Counted from the first letter of the stretch, positions 15,001-29,048 are shown. The stretch: 64,000 nucleotides of DNA from Aplectana chamaeleonis (GCA_029168955.1 JAPDOI010000717.1:1-64000); one strand, 5' to 3'. Notes: generated from the letters alone by a model not told the origin. Numbers and translations: made by a program.

Positions 15001-18000
15001 AGACCAATTCTTTGGTCTATCTCCCCATCGTCTCGAGTCAACATTTGGTAGGGATGACAGGGAATCCCTCACCCTTTTCGAGGAAGTTCCTCCTCAACAC
15101 GACCACCTCGCTCGTTATTTTAGCGGTTTTGAGGCGCCCATTCCCGGGAAAAATCCTGATTTCAGAATGGGTCTTTGAAAGAGACCAATTCTGTTTTCAT
15201 TATCTTCCCTTCGTCCCAAATCAGTTGTTGGCAGGGATGACAGGGAATCCCTCACCCTTTCTAGAGGAAATTCCTCCTCAACACGACCACCTCGGTCGTT
15301 ATTTTAGCGGTTTTGAGGCGCCCACTCCCGGGAAAAATCCTGATTTCAGAATGAGTGTTCGAACGAGACCAATTCTATGGTGACTATCTCCCCATCGTCT
15401 CGAGTCAACATTTGGTAGGGATGACAGGAATCCTCACCCTTTCGAGGAAATTCCTCCTCAACACGACCACCTCGGTCGTCATTTTAGCGGTTTTGAGGCC
15501 CCATTCCCGGGAAGTCCTGATTTCAGAATGGGTCTTCGAACGAGACCAATTCTATGGTTACTATCTCCCATAGTCCCGAATCAATAGTTGGTAGGGATGA
15601 GAAAGAATCCATCATCCTTTTCGAGGAAATTCTTCCTCAACACGACCACCTCGGTCGTTATTTTAGCGGTTTTGAGGCGCCCACTCCCGGGAAAAATCCT
15701 GATTTCAGAATGAGTGTTCGAACGAGACCAATTCTATGGTGACTATCTCCCCATCGTCTCGAGTCAACATTTGGTAGGGATGACAGGGAATCCCTTACCC
15801 TTTTCGAGGAAATTCCTCCTCAACACGACCACCTCGGTCGTCATTTTAGCGGTTTTGAGGCCCCCATTCCCGGGGGAAGTCCTGATTTCAGAATGGGTCT
15901 TTGAACGAGACCAATTCTGTTTTCATTATCTTCCCTTCGTCCCGAATCAACATTTGGTAGGGATGACAGGGAATCCCTCTACCTTTTCGAGGAAATTCCT
16001 CCTCAACACGACCACCTCGGTCGTTATTTTAGCGGTTTTGAAGCGCCCACTCCCGGGGAAAGTCCTGATTTCAGAATGAGTGTTCGAACGAGACCAATTC
16101 TATGGTTACTATCTCCCCATCGTCCCGAATCAATTGTTGGCAGGGATGACAGGGAATCCCTCACCCTTTCTAGAGGAAATTCCTCCTCAACACGACCACC
16201 TCGGTCGTTATTTTAGCGGTTTTGAGGCGCCCATTCCCGGGAAAAATCCTGATTTCAGAATGGGTCTTTGAAAGAGACCAATTCTGTTTTCATTATCTTC
16301 CCTTCGTCCCAAATCAGTTGTTGGCAGGGATGACAGGGAATCCCTCACCCTTTCTAGAGGAAATTCCTCCTCAACACGACCACCTCGGTCGTTATTTTAG
16401 CGGTTTTGAGGCGCCCACTCCCGGGAAAAATCCTGATTTCAGAATGAGTGTTCGAACGAGACCAATTCTATGGTGACTATCTCCCCATCGTCTCGAGTCA
16501 ACATTTGGTAGGGATGACAGGGAATCCTCACCCTTTTCGAGGAAATTCCTCCTCAACACGACCACCTCGGTCGTCATTTTAGCGGTTTTGAGGCCCCCAT
16601 TCCCGGGGGAAGTCCTGATTTCAGAATGGGTCTTCGAACGAGACCAATTCTATGGTTACTATCTCCCCATAGTCCCGAATCAATAGTTGGTAGGGATGAC
16701 AAAGAATCCATCATCCTTTTCGAGGAAATTCTTCCTCAACACGACCACCTCGGTCGTTATTTTAGCGGTTTTGAGGCGCCCACTCCCGGGAAAAATCCTG
16801 ATTTCAGAATGAGTGTTCGAACGAGACCAATTCTATGGTGACTATCTCCCCATCGTCTCGAGTCAACATTTGGTAGGGATGACAGGGAATCCCTCACCCT
16901 TTTCGAGGAAATTCCTCCTCAACACGACCACCTCGGTCGTCATTTTAGCGGTTTTGAGGCCCCCATTCCCGGGGGAAGTCCTGATTTCAGAATGGGTCTT
17001 TGAAAGAGACCAATTCTGTTTTCATTATCTTCCCTTCGTCCCAAATCAGTTGTTGGCAGGGATGACAGGGAATCCCTCACCCTTTCTAGAGGAAATTCCT
17101 CCTCAACACGACCACCTCGGTCGTTATTTTAGCGGTTTTGAGGCGCCCACTCCCGGGAAAAATCCTGATTTCAGAATGAGTGTTCGAACGAGACCAATTC
17201 TATGGTGACTATCTCCCATCGTCTCGAGTCAACATTTGGTAGGGATGACAGGGAATCCTCACCCTTTTCGAGGAAATTCCTCCTCAACACGACCACCTCG
17301 GTCGTTATTTTAGCGGTTTTGAGGCCCCATTCCCGGGGGAAGTCCTGATTTCAGAATGGGTCTTCGAACGAGACCAATTCTATGGTTACTATCTCCCCAT
17401 AGTCCCGAATCAATAGTTGGTAGGGATGACAAAGAATCCATCACCCTTTTCGAGGAAATTCTTCCTCAACACGACCACCTCGGTCGTTATTTTAGCGGTT
17501 TTGAGGCGCCCACTCCCGGGAAAAATCCTGATTTCAGAATGAGTGTTCGAACGAGACCAATTCTATGGTGACTATCTCCCCATCGTCTCGAGTCAACATT
17601 TGGTAGGGATGACAGGGAATCCCTCACCCTTTTCGAGGAAGTTCCTCCTCAACACGACCACCTCGCTCGTTATTTTAGCGGTTTTGAGGCGCCCACTCCC
17701 GGGAAAAATCCTGATTTCAGAATGGGTCTTTGAAAGAGACCAATTCTGTTTTCATTATCTTCCCTTCGTCCCAAATCAATTGTTGGCAGGGATGACAGGG
17801 AATCCTCACCCTTTCTAGAGGAAATTCCTCCTCAACACGTCCCCCTCGGCCGTTATTTTACCGCTTTTGAGCCGCCCACTCCCGGGAAAAATCCTGATTT
17901 CAGAATGAGTGTTCGAACGAGACCAATTCTATGATGACTATCTCCCCATCGTCTCGAGTCAACATTTGGTAGGGATGACAGGGAATCCCTCACCCTTTTC

Positions 18001-21000
18001 GAGGAAATTCCTCCTCAACACGACCACCTCGGTCGTCATTTTAGCGGCTTTGAGGCCCCCATTCCCGGGGGAAGTCCTGATTTCAGAATGGGTCTTCGAA
18101 CGAGACCAATTCTATGGTTACTATCTCCCCATAGTCCCGAATCAATAGTTGGTAGGGATGACAAAGAATTCCTCACCCTTTTCGAGGAAATTCCTCCTCA
18201 ATACGACCACCTCGGTCGTCATTTTAGCGGCTTTGAGGCCCCCATTCCCGGGGGAAGTCCTGATTTCAGAATGGGTCTTCGAACGAGACCAATTCTATGG
18301 TTACTATCTCCCCATAGTCCCGAATCAATAGTTGGTAGGGATGACAAAGAATCCATCACCCTTTCGAGGAAATTCTTCCTCAACACGACCACCTCGCTCG
18401 TTGTTTTAGCGGTTTTGAGGCGCCCACTCCCGGGAAAAATCCTGATTTCAGAATGGGTCTTTGAAAGAGACCAATTCTGTTTTCATTATCTTCCCTTCGT
18501 CCCAAATCAGTTGTTGGCAGGGATGACAGGGAATCCCTCACCCTTTCTAGAGGAAATTCCTCCTCAACACGACCACCTCGGTCGTTATTTTAGCGGTTTT
18601 GAGGCGCCCACTCCCGGGAAAAATCCTGATTTCAGAATGAGTGTTCGAACGAGACCAATTCTATGGTGACTATCTCCCCATCGTCTCGAGTCAACATTTG
18701 GTAGGGATGACAGGGAATCCCTCACCCTTTTCGAGGAAATTCCTCCTCAACACGACCACCTCGGTCGTTATTTTAGCGGTTTTGAGGCCCCCATTCCCGG
18801 GAAGTCCTGATTTCAGAATGGGTCTTCGAACGAGACCAATTCTATGGTTACTATCTCCCATAGTCCTGAATCAATAGTTGGTAGGGATGACAAAGAATCC
18901 ATCACCCTTTTCGAGGAAATTCTTCCTCAACACGACCACCTCGGTCGTTATTTTAGCGGTTTTGAGGCGCCCATTCCCGGGAAAAATCCTGATTTCAGAA
19001 TGAGTGTTCGAACGAGACCAATTCTATGGTGACTATCTCCCATCGTCTCGAGTCAACATTTGGTAGGGATGACAGGGAATCCTCACCCTTTTCGAGGAAG
19101 TTCCTCCTCAACACGACCACCTCGCTCGTTATTTTAGCGGTTTTGAGGCGCCCACTCCCGGGAAAAATCCTGATTTCAGAATGGGTCTTTGAAAGAGACC
19201 AATTCTGTTTTCATTATCTTCCCTTCGTCCCAAATCAATTGTTGGCAGGGATGACAGGGAATCCCTCACCCTTTCTAGAGGAAATTCCTCCTCAACACGA
19301 CCACCTCGGTCGTTATTTTAGCGGTTTTGAGGCGCCCACTCCCGGGAAAAATCCTGATTTCAGAATGAGTGTTCGAACGAGACCAATTCTATGATGACTA
19401 TCTCCCCATCGTCTCGAGTCAACATTTGGTAGGGATGACAGGGAATCCCTCACCCTTTTCGAGGAAATTCCTCCTCAACACGACCACCTCGGTCGTCATT
19501 TTAGCGGCTTTGAGGCCCCCATTCCCGGGGGAAGTCCTGATTTCAGAATGGGTCTTCGAACGAGACCAATTCTATGGTTACTATCTCCCCATAGTCCCGA
19601 ATCAATAGTTGGTAGGGATGACAAAGAATCCCTCACCCTTTTCGAGGAAATTCCTCCTCAACACGACCACCTCGGTCGTCATTTTAGCGGCTTTGAGGCC
19701 CCCATTCCCGGGGGAAGTCCTGATTTCAGAATGGGTCTTCGAACGAGACCAATTCTATGGTTACTATCTCCCATAGTCCCGAATCAATAGTTGGTAGGGA
19801 TGACAAAGAATCCATCACCCTTTTCGAGGAAATTCTTCCTCAACACGACCACCTCGCTCGTTATTTTAGCGGTTTTGAGGCGCCCACTCCCGGGAAAATC
19901 CTGATTTCAGAATGGGTCTTTGAAAGAGACCAATTCTGTTTTCATTATCTTCCCTTCGTCCCAAATCAATTGTTGGCAGGGATGACAGGGAATCCTCACC
20001 CTTTCTAGAGGAAATTCCTCCTCAACACGACCACCTCGGTCGTTATTTTAGCGGTTTTGAGGCGCCCACTCCCGGGAAAAATCCTGATTTCAGAATGAGT
20101 GTTCGAACGAGACCAATTCTATGGTGACTATCTCCCCATCGTCTCGAGTCAACATTTGGTAGGGATGACAGGGAATCCCTCACCCTTTTCGAGGAAATTC
20201 CTCCTCAACACGACCACCTCGGTCGTCATTTTAGCGGTTTTGAGGCCCCATTCCCGGGAAGTCCTGATTTCAGAATGGGTCTTCGAACGAGACCAATTCT
20301 ATGGTTACTATCTCCCCATAGTCCCGAATCAATAGTTGGTAGGGATGACAGAGAATCCATCACCCTTTTCGAGGAAATTCTTCCTCAACACGACCACCTC
20401 GGTCGTTATTTTAGCGGTTTTGAGGCGCCCACTCCCGGGAAAATCCTGATTTCAGAATGAGTGTTCGAACGAGACCAATTCTATGGTGACTATCTCCCCA
20501 TCGTCTCGAGTCAACATTTGGTAGGGATGACAGGGAATCCCTCACCCTTTTCGAGGAAATTCCTCCTCAACACGACCACCTCGGTCGTTATTTTAGCGGT
20601 TTTGAGGCCCCCATTCCCGGGGGAAGTCCTGATTTCAGAATGGGTCTTCGAACGAGACCAATTCTATGGTTACTATCTCCCCATAGTCCCGAATCAATAG
20701 TTGGTAGGGATGACAAAGAATCCATCACCCTTTTCGAGGAAATTCTTCCTCAACACGACCACCTCGGTCGTTATTTTAGCGGTTTTGAGGCGCCCACTCC
20801 CGGGAAAAATCCTGATTTCAGAATGAGTGTTCGAACGAGACCAATTCTATGGTGACTATATCCCCATCGTCTCGAGTCAACATTTGGTAGGGATGACAGG
20901 GAATCCCTCACCCTTTTCGAGGAAGTTCCTCCTCAAAACGACCACCTCGCTCGTTATTTTAGCGGTTTTGAGGCGCCCACTCCCGGGAAAAATCCTGATT

Positions 21001-24000
21001 TCAGAATGGGTCTTTGAAAGAGACCAATTCTGTTTTCATTATCTTCCCTTCGTCCCAAATCAATTGTTGGCAGGGATGACAGGGAATCCCTCACCCTTTC
21101 TAGAGGAAATTCCTCCTCAACACGACCACCTCGGTCGTTATTTTAGCGGTTTTGAGGCGCCCACTCCCGGGAAAAATCCTGATTTCAGAATGAGTGTTCG
21201 AACGAGACCAATTCTATGGTGACTATCTCCCCATCGTCTCGAGTCAACATTTGGTAGGGATGACAGGGAATCCTCACCCTTTCGAGGAAATTCCTCCTCA
21301 ACACGACCACCTCGGTCGTCATTTTAGCGGCTTTGAGGCCCCCATTCCCGGGGGAAGTCCTGATTTCAGAATGGGTCTTCGAACGAGACCAATTCTATGG
21401 TTACTATCTCCCCATAGTCCCGAATCAATAGTTGGTAGGGATGACAAAGAATCCCTCACCCTTTTCGAGGAAATTCCTCCTCAACACGACCACCTCGGTC
21501 AACATTTAAGCGGCTTTGAGGCCCCCATTCCCGGGGGAAGTCCTGATTTCAGAATGGGTCTTCGAACGAGACCAATTCTATGGTTACTATCTCCCCATAG
21601 TCCCGAATCAATAGTTGGTAGGGATGACAAAGAATCCATCACCCTTTTCGAGGAAATTCTTCCTCAACACGACCACCTCGCTCGTTATTTTAGCGGTTTT
21701 GAGGCGCCCACTCCCGGGAAAAATCCTGATTTCAGAATGGGTCTTTGAAAGAGACCAATTCTGCTTTCATTATCTTCCCTTCGTCCCAAATCAATTGTTG
21801 GCAGGGATGACAGGGAATCCCTCACCCTTTCTAGAGGAAATTCCTCCTCAACACGACCACCTCGGTCGTTATTTTAGCGGTTTTGAGGCGCCCACTCCCG
21901 GGAAAAATCCTGATTTCAGAATGAGTGTTCGAACGAGACCAATTCTATGGTGACTATCTCCCCATCGTCTCGAGTCAACATTTGGTAGGGATGACAGGGA
22001 ATCCCTCACCCTTTTCGAGGAAATTCCTCCTCAACACGACCACCTCGGTCGTCATTTTAGCGGCTTTGAGGCCCCCATTCCCGGGGGAAGTCCTGATTTC
22101 AGAATGGGTCTTCGAACGAGACCAATTCTATGGTTACTATCTCCCCATAGTCCCGAATCAATAGTTGGTAGGGATGACAAAGAATCCATCACCCTTTTCG
22201 AGGAAATTCTTCCTCAACACGACCACCTCGGTCGTTATTTTAGCGGTTTTGAGGCGCCCACTCCCGGGAAGAATCCTGATTTCAGAATGAGTGTTCGAAC
22301 GAGACCAATTCTATGGTGACTATCTCCCCATCGTCTCGAGTCAACATTTGGTAGGGATGACAGGGAATTCCTCACCCTTTTCGAGGAAATTCCTCCTCAA
22401 CACGACCACCTCGGTCGTTATTTTAGCGGTTTTGAGGCGCCCACTCCCGGGAAAAATCCTGATTTCAGAATGAGTGTTCGAACGAGACCAATTCTATGGT
22501 GACTATCTCCCCATCGTCTCGAGTCAACATTTGGTAGGGATGACAGGGAATCCCTCACCCTTTTCGAGGAAATTCCTCCTCAACACGACCACCTCGGTCG
22601 TTATTTTAGCGGTTTTGAGGCCCCCATTCCCGGGGGAAGTCCTGATTTCAGAATGGGTCTTCGAACGAGACCAATTCTATGGTTACTATCTCCCCATAGT
22701 CCCGAATCAATAGTTGGTAGGGATGACAAAGAATCCATCACCCTTTTCGAGGAAATTCTTCCTCAACACGACCACCTCGGTCGTTATTTTAGCGGTTTTG
22801 AGGCGCCCACTCCCGGGAAAATCCTGATTTCAGAATGAGTGTTCGAACGAGACCAATTCTATGGTGACTATCTCCCCATCGTCTCGAGTCAACATATGGC
22901 AGGGATGTCAGGGACCCCCCCACCCTCTTCGAGGCAGTTCCTCCTCAACACGCCCACCTCGCTCGTTATTTTAGCGGCTTTGAGGCGCCCACTCCCGGGA
23001 AAAATCCTGATTTCAGAATGGGTCTTTGAAAGAGACCAATTCTGTTTTCATTATCTTCCCTTCTGTCCCAAATCAATTGTTGGCAGGGATGACAGGGAAT
23101 CCTCGCCCTTTCTAGAGGAACTTCCTCCTCAACACGACCACCTCGGTCGTTATTTTAGCGGTTTTGAGGCGCCCACTCCCGGGAAAAATCCTGATTTCAG
23201 AATGAGTGTTCGAACGAGACCAATTCTATGATGACTATCTCCCCATCGTCTCGAGTCAACATTTGGTAGGGATGACAGGGAATCCCTCACCCTTTTCGAG
23301 GAAATTCCTCCTCAACACGACCACCTCGGTCGTCATTTTAGCGGCTTTGAGGCCCCCATTCCCGGGGGAAGTCCTGATTTCAGAATGGGTCTTCGAACGA
23401 GACCAATTCTATGGTTACTATCTCCCCATAGTCCCGAATCAATAGTTGGTAGGGATGACAAAGAATTCCTCACCCTTTTCGAGGAAATTCCTCCTCAACA
23501 CGACCACCTCGGTCGTCATTTTAGCGGCTTTGAGGCCCCCATTCCCGGGGGAAGTCCTGATTTCAGAATGGGTCTTCGAACGAGACCAATTCTATGGTTA
23601 CTATCTCCCCATAGTCCCGAATCAATAGTTGGTAGGGATGACAAAGAATCCATCACCCTTTTCGAGGAAATTCTTCCTCAACACGACCACCTCGCTCGTT
23701 ATTTTAGCGGTTTTGAGGCGCCCACTCCCGGGAAAAATCCTGATTTCAGAATGGGTCTTTGAAAGAGACCAATTCTGTTTTCATTATCTTCCCTTCGTCC
23801 CAAATCAATTGTTGGCAGGGATGACAGGGAATCCCTCACCCTTTCTAGAGGAAATTCCTCCTCAACACGACCACCTCGGTCGTTATTTTAGCGGTTTTGA
23901 GGCGCCCACTCCCGGGAAAATCCTGATTTCAGAATGAGTGTTCGAACGAGACCAATTCTATGGTGACTATCTCCCCATCGTCTCGAGTCAACATTTGGTA

Positions 24001-27000
24001 GGGATGACAGGGAATCCCTCACCCTTTTCGAGGAAATTCCTCCTCAACACGACCACCTCGGTCGTCATTTTAGCGGTTTTGAGGCCCCCATTCCCGGGGG
24101 AAGTCCTGATTTCAGAATGGGTCTTCGAACGAGACCAATTCTATGGTTACTATCTCCCCATAGTCCCGAATCAATAGTTGGTAGGGATGACAAAGAATCC
24201 ATCACCCTTTTCGAGGAAATTCTTCCTCAACACGACCACCTCGGTCGTTATTTTAGCGGTTTTGAGGCGCCCACTCCCGGGAAAAATCCTGATTTCAGAA
24301 TGAGTGTTCGAACGAGACCAATTCTATGGTGACTATCTCCCCATCGTCTCGAGTCAACATTTGGTAGGGATGACAGGGAATCCCTCACCCTTTTCGAGGA
24401 AATTCCTCCTCAACACGACCACCTCGGTCGTTATTTTAGCGGTTTTGAGGCCCCCATTCCCGGGGGAAGTCCTGATTTCAGAATGGGTCTTCGAACGAGA
24501 CCAATTCTATGGTTACTATCTCCCCATAGTCCCGAATCAATAGTTGGTAGGGATGACAAAGAATCCATCACCCTTTTCGAGGAAATTCTTCCTCAACACG
24601 ACCACCTCGGTCGTTATTTTAGCGGTTTTGAGGCGCCCACTCCCGGGAAAAATCCTGATTTCAGAATGAGTGTTCGAACGAGACCAATTCTATGGTGACT
24701 ATCTCCCATCGTCTCGAGTCAACATTTGGTAGGGATGACAGGGAATCCTCACCCTTTTCGAGGAAGTTCCTCCTCAAAACGACCACCTCGCTCGTTATTT
24801 TAGCGGTTTGAGGCGCCCACTCCCGGGAAAATCCTGATTTCAGAATGGGTCTTTGAAAGAGACCAATTCTGTTTTCATTATCTTCCCTTCGTCCCAAATC
24901 AATTGTTGGCAGGGATGACAGGGAATCCTCACCCTTTCTAGAGGAAATTCCTCCTCAACACGACCACCTCGGTCGTTATTTTAGCGGTTTTGAGGCGCCC
25001 ACTCCCGGGAAAAATCCTGATTTCGGAATGAGTGTTCGAACGAGACCAATTCTATGGTTACTATCTCCCCATCGTCTCGAGTCAACATTTGGTAGGGATG
25101 ACAGGGAATCCCTTACCCTTTTCGAGGAAATTCCTCCTCAACACGACCACCTCGGTCGTCATTTTAGCGGCTTTGAGGCCCCCATTCCCGGGGGAAGTCC
25201 TGATTTCAGAATGGGTCTTCGAACGAGACCAATTCTATGGTTACTATCTCCCCATAGTCCCGAATCAATAGTTGGTAGGGATGACAAAGAATCCCTCACC
25301 CTTTTCGAGGAAATTCCTCCTCAACACGACCACCTCGGTCGTCATTTTAGCGGCTTTGAGGCCCCCATTCCCGGGGGAAGTCCTGATTTCAGAATGGGTC
25401 TTCGAACGAGACCAATTCTATGGTTACTATCTCCCCATTGTCCCGAATCAATAGTTCGTAGGGATGACAAAGAATCCATCACCCTTTTCGAGGAAATTCT
25501 TCCTCAACACGACCACCTCGCTCGTTATTTTAGCGGTTTTGAGGCGCCCACTCCCGGGAAAAATCCTGATTTCAGAATGGGTCTTTGAAAGAGACCAATT
25601 CTGTTTTCATTATCTTCCCTTCGTCCCAAATCAATTGTTGGCAGGGATGACAGGGAATCCCTCACCCTTTCTAGAGGAAATTCCTCCTCAACACGACCAC
25701 CTCGGTCGTTATTTTAGCGGTTTTGAGGCGCCCACTCCCGGGAAAAATCCTGATTTCAGAATGAGTGTTCGAACGAGACCAATTCTATGGTGACTATCTC
25801 CCCATCGTCTCGAGTCAACATTTGGTAGGGATGACAGGGAATCCCTCACCCTTTTCGAGGAAATTCCTCCTCAACACGACCACCTCGGTCGTCATTTTAG
25901 CGGCTTTGAGGCCCCCATTCCCGGGGGAAGTCCTGATTTCAGAATGGGTCTTCGAACGAGACCAATTCTATGGTTACTATCTCCCCATAGTCCCGAATCA
26001 ATAGTTGGTAGGGATGACAAAGAATCCATCACCCTTTTCGAGGAAATTCTTCCTCAACACGACCACCTCGGTCGTTATTTTAGCGGTTTTGAGGCGCCCA
26101 CTCCCGGGAAGAATCCTGATTTCAGAATGAGTGTTCGAACGAGACCAATTCTATGGTGACTATCTCCCCATCGTCTCGAGTCAACATTTGGTAGGGATGA
26201 CAGGGAATTCCTCACCCTTTTCGAGGAAATTCCTCCTCAACACGACCACCTCGGTCGTTATTTTAGCGGTTTTGAGGCGCCCACTCCCGGGAAGAATCCT
26301 GATTTCAGAATGAGTGTTCGAACGAGACCAATTCTATGGTGACTATCTCCCCATCGTCTCGAGTCAACATTTGGTAGGGATGACAGGAAATTCCTCACCC
26401 TTTCTAGAGGAAATTCCTCCTCAACACGACCACCTCGGTCGTTATTTTAGCGGTTTTGAAGCGCCCACTCCCGGGGAAAGTCCTGATTTCAGAATGAGTG
26501 TTCGAACGAGACCAATTCTATGGTTACTATCTCCCCATCGTCCCGAATCAATTGTTGGCAGGGATGACAGGGAATCCCTTACCCTTTTCGAGGAAATTCC
26601 TCCTCAACACGACCACCTCGGTCGTTATTTTAGCGGTTTTGAGGCCCCCATTCCCGGGGGAAGTCCTGATTTCAGAATGGGTCTTTAAACGAGACCAATT
26701 CTGTTTTCATTATCTTCCCTTCGTCCCGAATCAACATTTGGTAGGGATGACAGGGAATCCCTCTACCTTTTCGAGGAAATTCCTCCTCAACACGACCACC
26801 TCGGTCGTTATTTTAGCGGTTTTGAAGCGCCCACTCCCGGGGAAAGTCCTGATTTCACAATGAGTGTTCGAACGAGACCAATTCTATGGTTACTATCTCC
26901 CCATCGTCCCGAATCAATTGTTGGCAGGGATGACAGGAAATCCCTCACCCTTTCTAGAGGAAATTCCTCCTCAACACGACCACCTCGGTCGTTATTTTAG

Positions 27001-27143
27001 CGGTTTTGAGGCGCCCACTCCCGGGAAAAATCCTGATTTCAGATTGAGTGTTCGAACGAGACCAATTCTGTTTTCATTATCTTCCCTTCGTCCCGAATCA
27101 GCAGTTGGTAGGGATGACAGGGAATCCCTCACCCTTTTCGAGG
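1..27143. repeat. 183-bp satellite DNA array, about 148 monomers
   Basis: The landmark TTTCAGAATG recurs every 182-183 bases (for example 184, 367, 549) from the left edge until the last monomer breaks off after TTTTCGAGG near 27143. Monomers fall into classes. One has CTGTTTTCATTATCTTCC with TTGTTGGCAGG and CTAGAGG; one has CTATGGTGACTATC with TCTCGAGTCAACATTTGG; one has CTATGGTTACTATC with AATAGTTGG and GACAAAGAATCC. All share CCTCAACACGACCACCTCGG and CCCGGGA blocks. Monomers differ by a few substitutions and 1-base indels. The size suits a nucleosome-scale satellite; a centromeric, heterochromatic or subtelomeric role cannot be told from sequence. The array continues beyond the left edge. 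I do not recognise the family. Confidence 0.98.
12615..23205. repeat. Higher-order repeat blocks of about 29 monomers (5.3 kb) within the satellite
   Basis: A rare monomer variant reading CTATGATGACTATC occurs at about 12635, 17930 and 23227, spacings of 5295 and 5297 bases. It is followed each time by neighbours carrying the unusual AAAGAATTCCTC variant. Other blocks recur at similar offsets: 1285 with 6588 (5303) and 20640 with 25944 (5304). 29 x 183 = 5307, so these are higher-order copies of about 29 monomers that lost a few bases. A second offset of about 6.75 kb (37 monomers) links 6588-9526 to 13345-16271. Confidence 0.75.
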
Positions 27144-27161
27144 GAACCCCTATATTTTCAC

Positions 27162-27332
27162 CAGAATTATCGGCGAATGTCGACAATTTCACGAGCCCTC
27201 TCTCGTCGGTGCACTTATAGTCTATGGCCGAAATCATACTTCCAGCGAAGGGCGACACGATGCAATTTTTACCATCTATATCGTCCGAAAATCGATATGC
27301 ACGGTCGCAGTCACGGGAAGTAAGGCCCCGGC
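27162..27332 (-). CDS. Possible host exon of unknown gene abutting the satellite
   Basis: On the minus strand an open stretch of about 57 codons lies between a splice-acceptor-like GAATTCAG and a donor-like CTG|GTGAAAA. It would encode a mixed-composition peptide with three cysteines, containing RAYRFSDDIDGKNC and DYKCTDERGLVKLSTF. This looks more protein-like than the surrounding frames, which is the only evidence. It lies about 20 bases from the end of the satellite, so any gene here may be cut by the array. No family is recognised, and it may be chance. Confidence 0.2.
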
Positions 27333-28196
27333 CTGAATTCCTAGCAATACCATCTCAAACTCCATTGCATTAGGTCACAACTCCGCACGAGCCTGGTCGA
27401 AGCTCCGCAATATCTATCGTCTGCAACTGCAAACGTGAAACTCAATACGGAATAGAGTACTGCGAGCTCACATTGCTAGCAGTCTTCGCGAATAATTTCG
27501 TTGCGGTTATGGCCGTGCATGGCAACACAGGAAACTTTCCCGAAATTCGTGCGCAGGGAAAACCTGTGTCCATTCCTCAGCAAAACTCACACTCAGGAAT
27601 GTTTCAATGTTCTTGACCTTGTAACATTTTTTTTTTCTTTCAGAAGGCGGAAACTGCCCGTCAACGTCGCTGGCCCAACGCAGAGGAACGAAGAAAGTGC
27701 GTGTTGAGAGGGATAACAGGATTGATATATTCTATGTGCTCGAATAAAACTTTGCCTTGTTATCGTTACCGAGGAGATTCCCATGAGAATGAAGTTTGGT
27801 CTACAAGGCTTTGACGTAGATTGTGACGTTCCTCATGACAGGGTCAATGCGGGGTTGCGAAATTTCTCAGCGGGGAATGTGAGGAAGTCGCAGAGATTTT
27901 GGCCCGAAAATGAAGGTAGGCCGTAGGGGGGGGGGTCGCTCAGATTTCCTGAAATTACACAACGACCCGCTTGACAGTGCTCATGGGTGAGGGGATATGC
28001 ACGAATTCATGAGAGCGCCATCGGGTATGCAACAAAAACGTTTATACAGTATAATCACACACAAAAGAATCATCGGAAAGTGAAGAAACAGGAATAGATA
28101 TAGGCACAAATATCTCCACCTCGAATACATATACAGCAAAACAGTTCACGATAACGTCTTTTTGTTTTCGATGCTATTCAAGACACGGGGGTAGCT
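27333..28196. other. Non-coding stretch, no gene recognised
   Basis: A pyrimidine tract ending in TTTCTTTCAG at 27646 and an AATAAA at 27742 are present on the plus strand, but no convincing coding exon follows. A poly-G run lies near 27928. The stretch 27843-27980 shares wording with 33410-33560 and 33680-33760 (GTCGCAGAGATTT and CCCGCTTGACA), so part of it is a dispersed repeat. Confidence 0.5.
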
Positions 28197-28972
28197 CTAT
28201 TGCATCGCACTTGGCCATTTTTCCGTACCGCCGCGCATTTAGAGCGCCAATCCGGGAAATTCCTCCACTTTACGAAATCAGGAGAGCCGTTGCGGCACGG
28301 AATACTGGGCATGGCCAAGTGCCTCCTACTGCCATAGCAACTTTTTACGCGCCGCATTTATTCCGAAGCTAACGGTGAATCTACCACACAGTCTTAGAGG
28401 CAGTGTTCACGATAAATTTCACCTTCCATATCTCCACGGTTCACGGAAGGTCTGGTGCCCTATATAGCAAGGCATGCTTCAAAAGTACACGAAAGACGCG
28501 TTTTCGAGCCAAAATAGGCCCTCCTTTGTTTACGTTGATTTTCGAGCGTGGAGGAATTGACCGCTAGGAGGATGATACCTATCAATGCAATGAAACAAAC
28601 AGCTCACTTATCACCACTTCCTTCACTTGATCATTCCTATGATCTGAGTCTCCATTTGTTCCCTTTGAGGGGCGGATCTGGGGCACGGGGCGTGTATGGG
28701 ACACCAAAACGCTTGTTTGCAGCCGTTATTTTGCCGCTTCTGGCTCGTTTTCTACAGTTCTTTCGACACTGAGAGCCTAGAATCCTTCTCGTCTATCATT
28801 TCACTGCGGAAAATCACCGATGATGATCATCGTGAACGCTGCCTTTAAGATTTCAGTTTGTGCTTAATCCAAGGTAGCAGTATTGCTTAGAAAATCAGAA
28901 GCAGATTGCGCGCGTAAACTACGGAATCGTTGCAGGGCGGGAAACTGGGCGTGGCCACTTGCGATGCGATAG
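28197..28972. mobile_element. Possible non-autonomous DNA transposon with imperfect terminal inverted repeats
   Basis: The left end CTATTGCATCGCACTTGGCC at 28197 matches, inverted, the right end GGCCACTTGCGATGCGATAG ending at 28972. A second inverted partner of the left end sits at 28288-28322 (GGGCATGGCCAAGTGC), so the element may be compound, or 28207-28322 may be a shorter element of the same family. No coding potential or clear target duplication was seen. Confidence 0.4.
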
Positions 28973-29048
28973 TGTCCCCTTGCTCAGCTTGCGGCAGCAC
29001 CGCAGTAAGGTGTTGGACGTATGGTCGCACCCCCCCCCCACAACAGTA

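Noticed and set aside
1..27143. CRISPR array
   Set aside because: The repeat is continuous 183-bp monomers without unique spacers, in a eukaryotic context.
8..27220. Dozens of open frames of 60-254 codons on both strands in the satellite
   Set aside because: The monomer is 183 bp, exactly 61 codons, so any frame without a stop in one monomer stays open into the next. Frames overlap in all phases, break at the common GAATGAGTG stop, and change with 1-base indels. They are not genes.
27501..27820. Terminal host exon after the poly-pyrimidine TTTCTTTCAG at 27646, with AATAAA at 27742
   Set aside because: All three frames after the acceptor give short peptides without recognisable homology, and no upstream exon could be linked.
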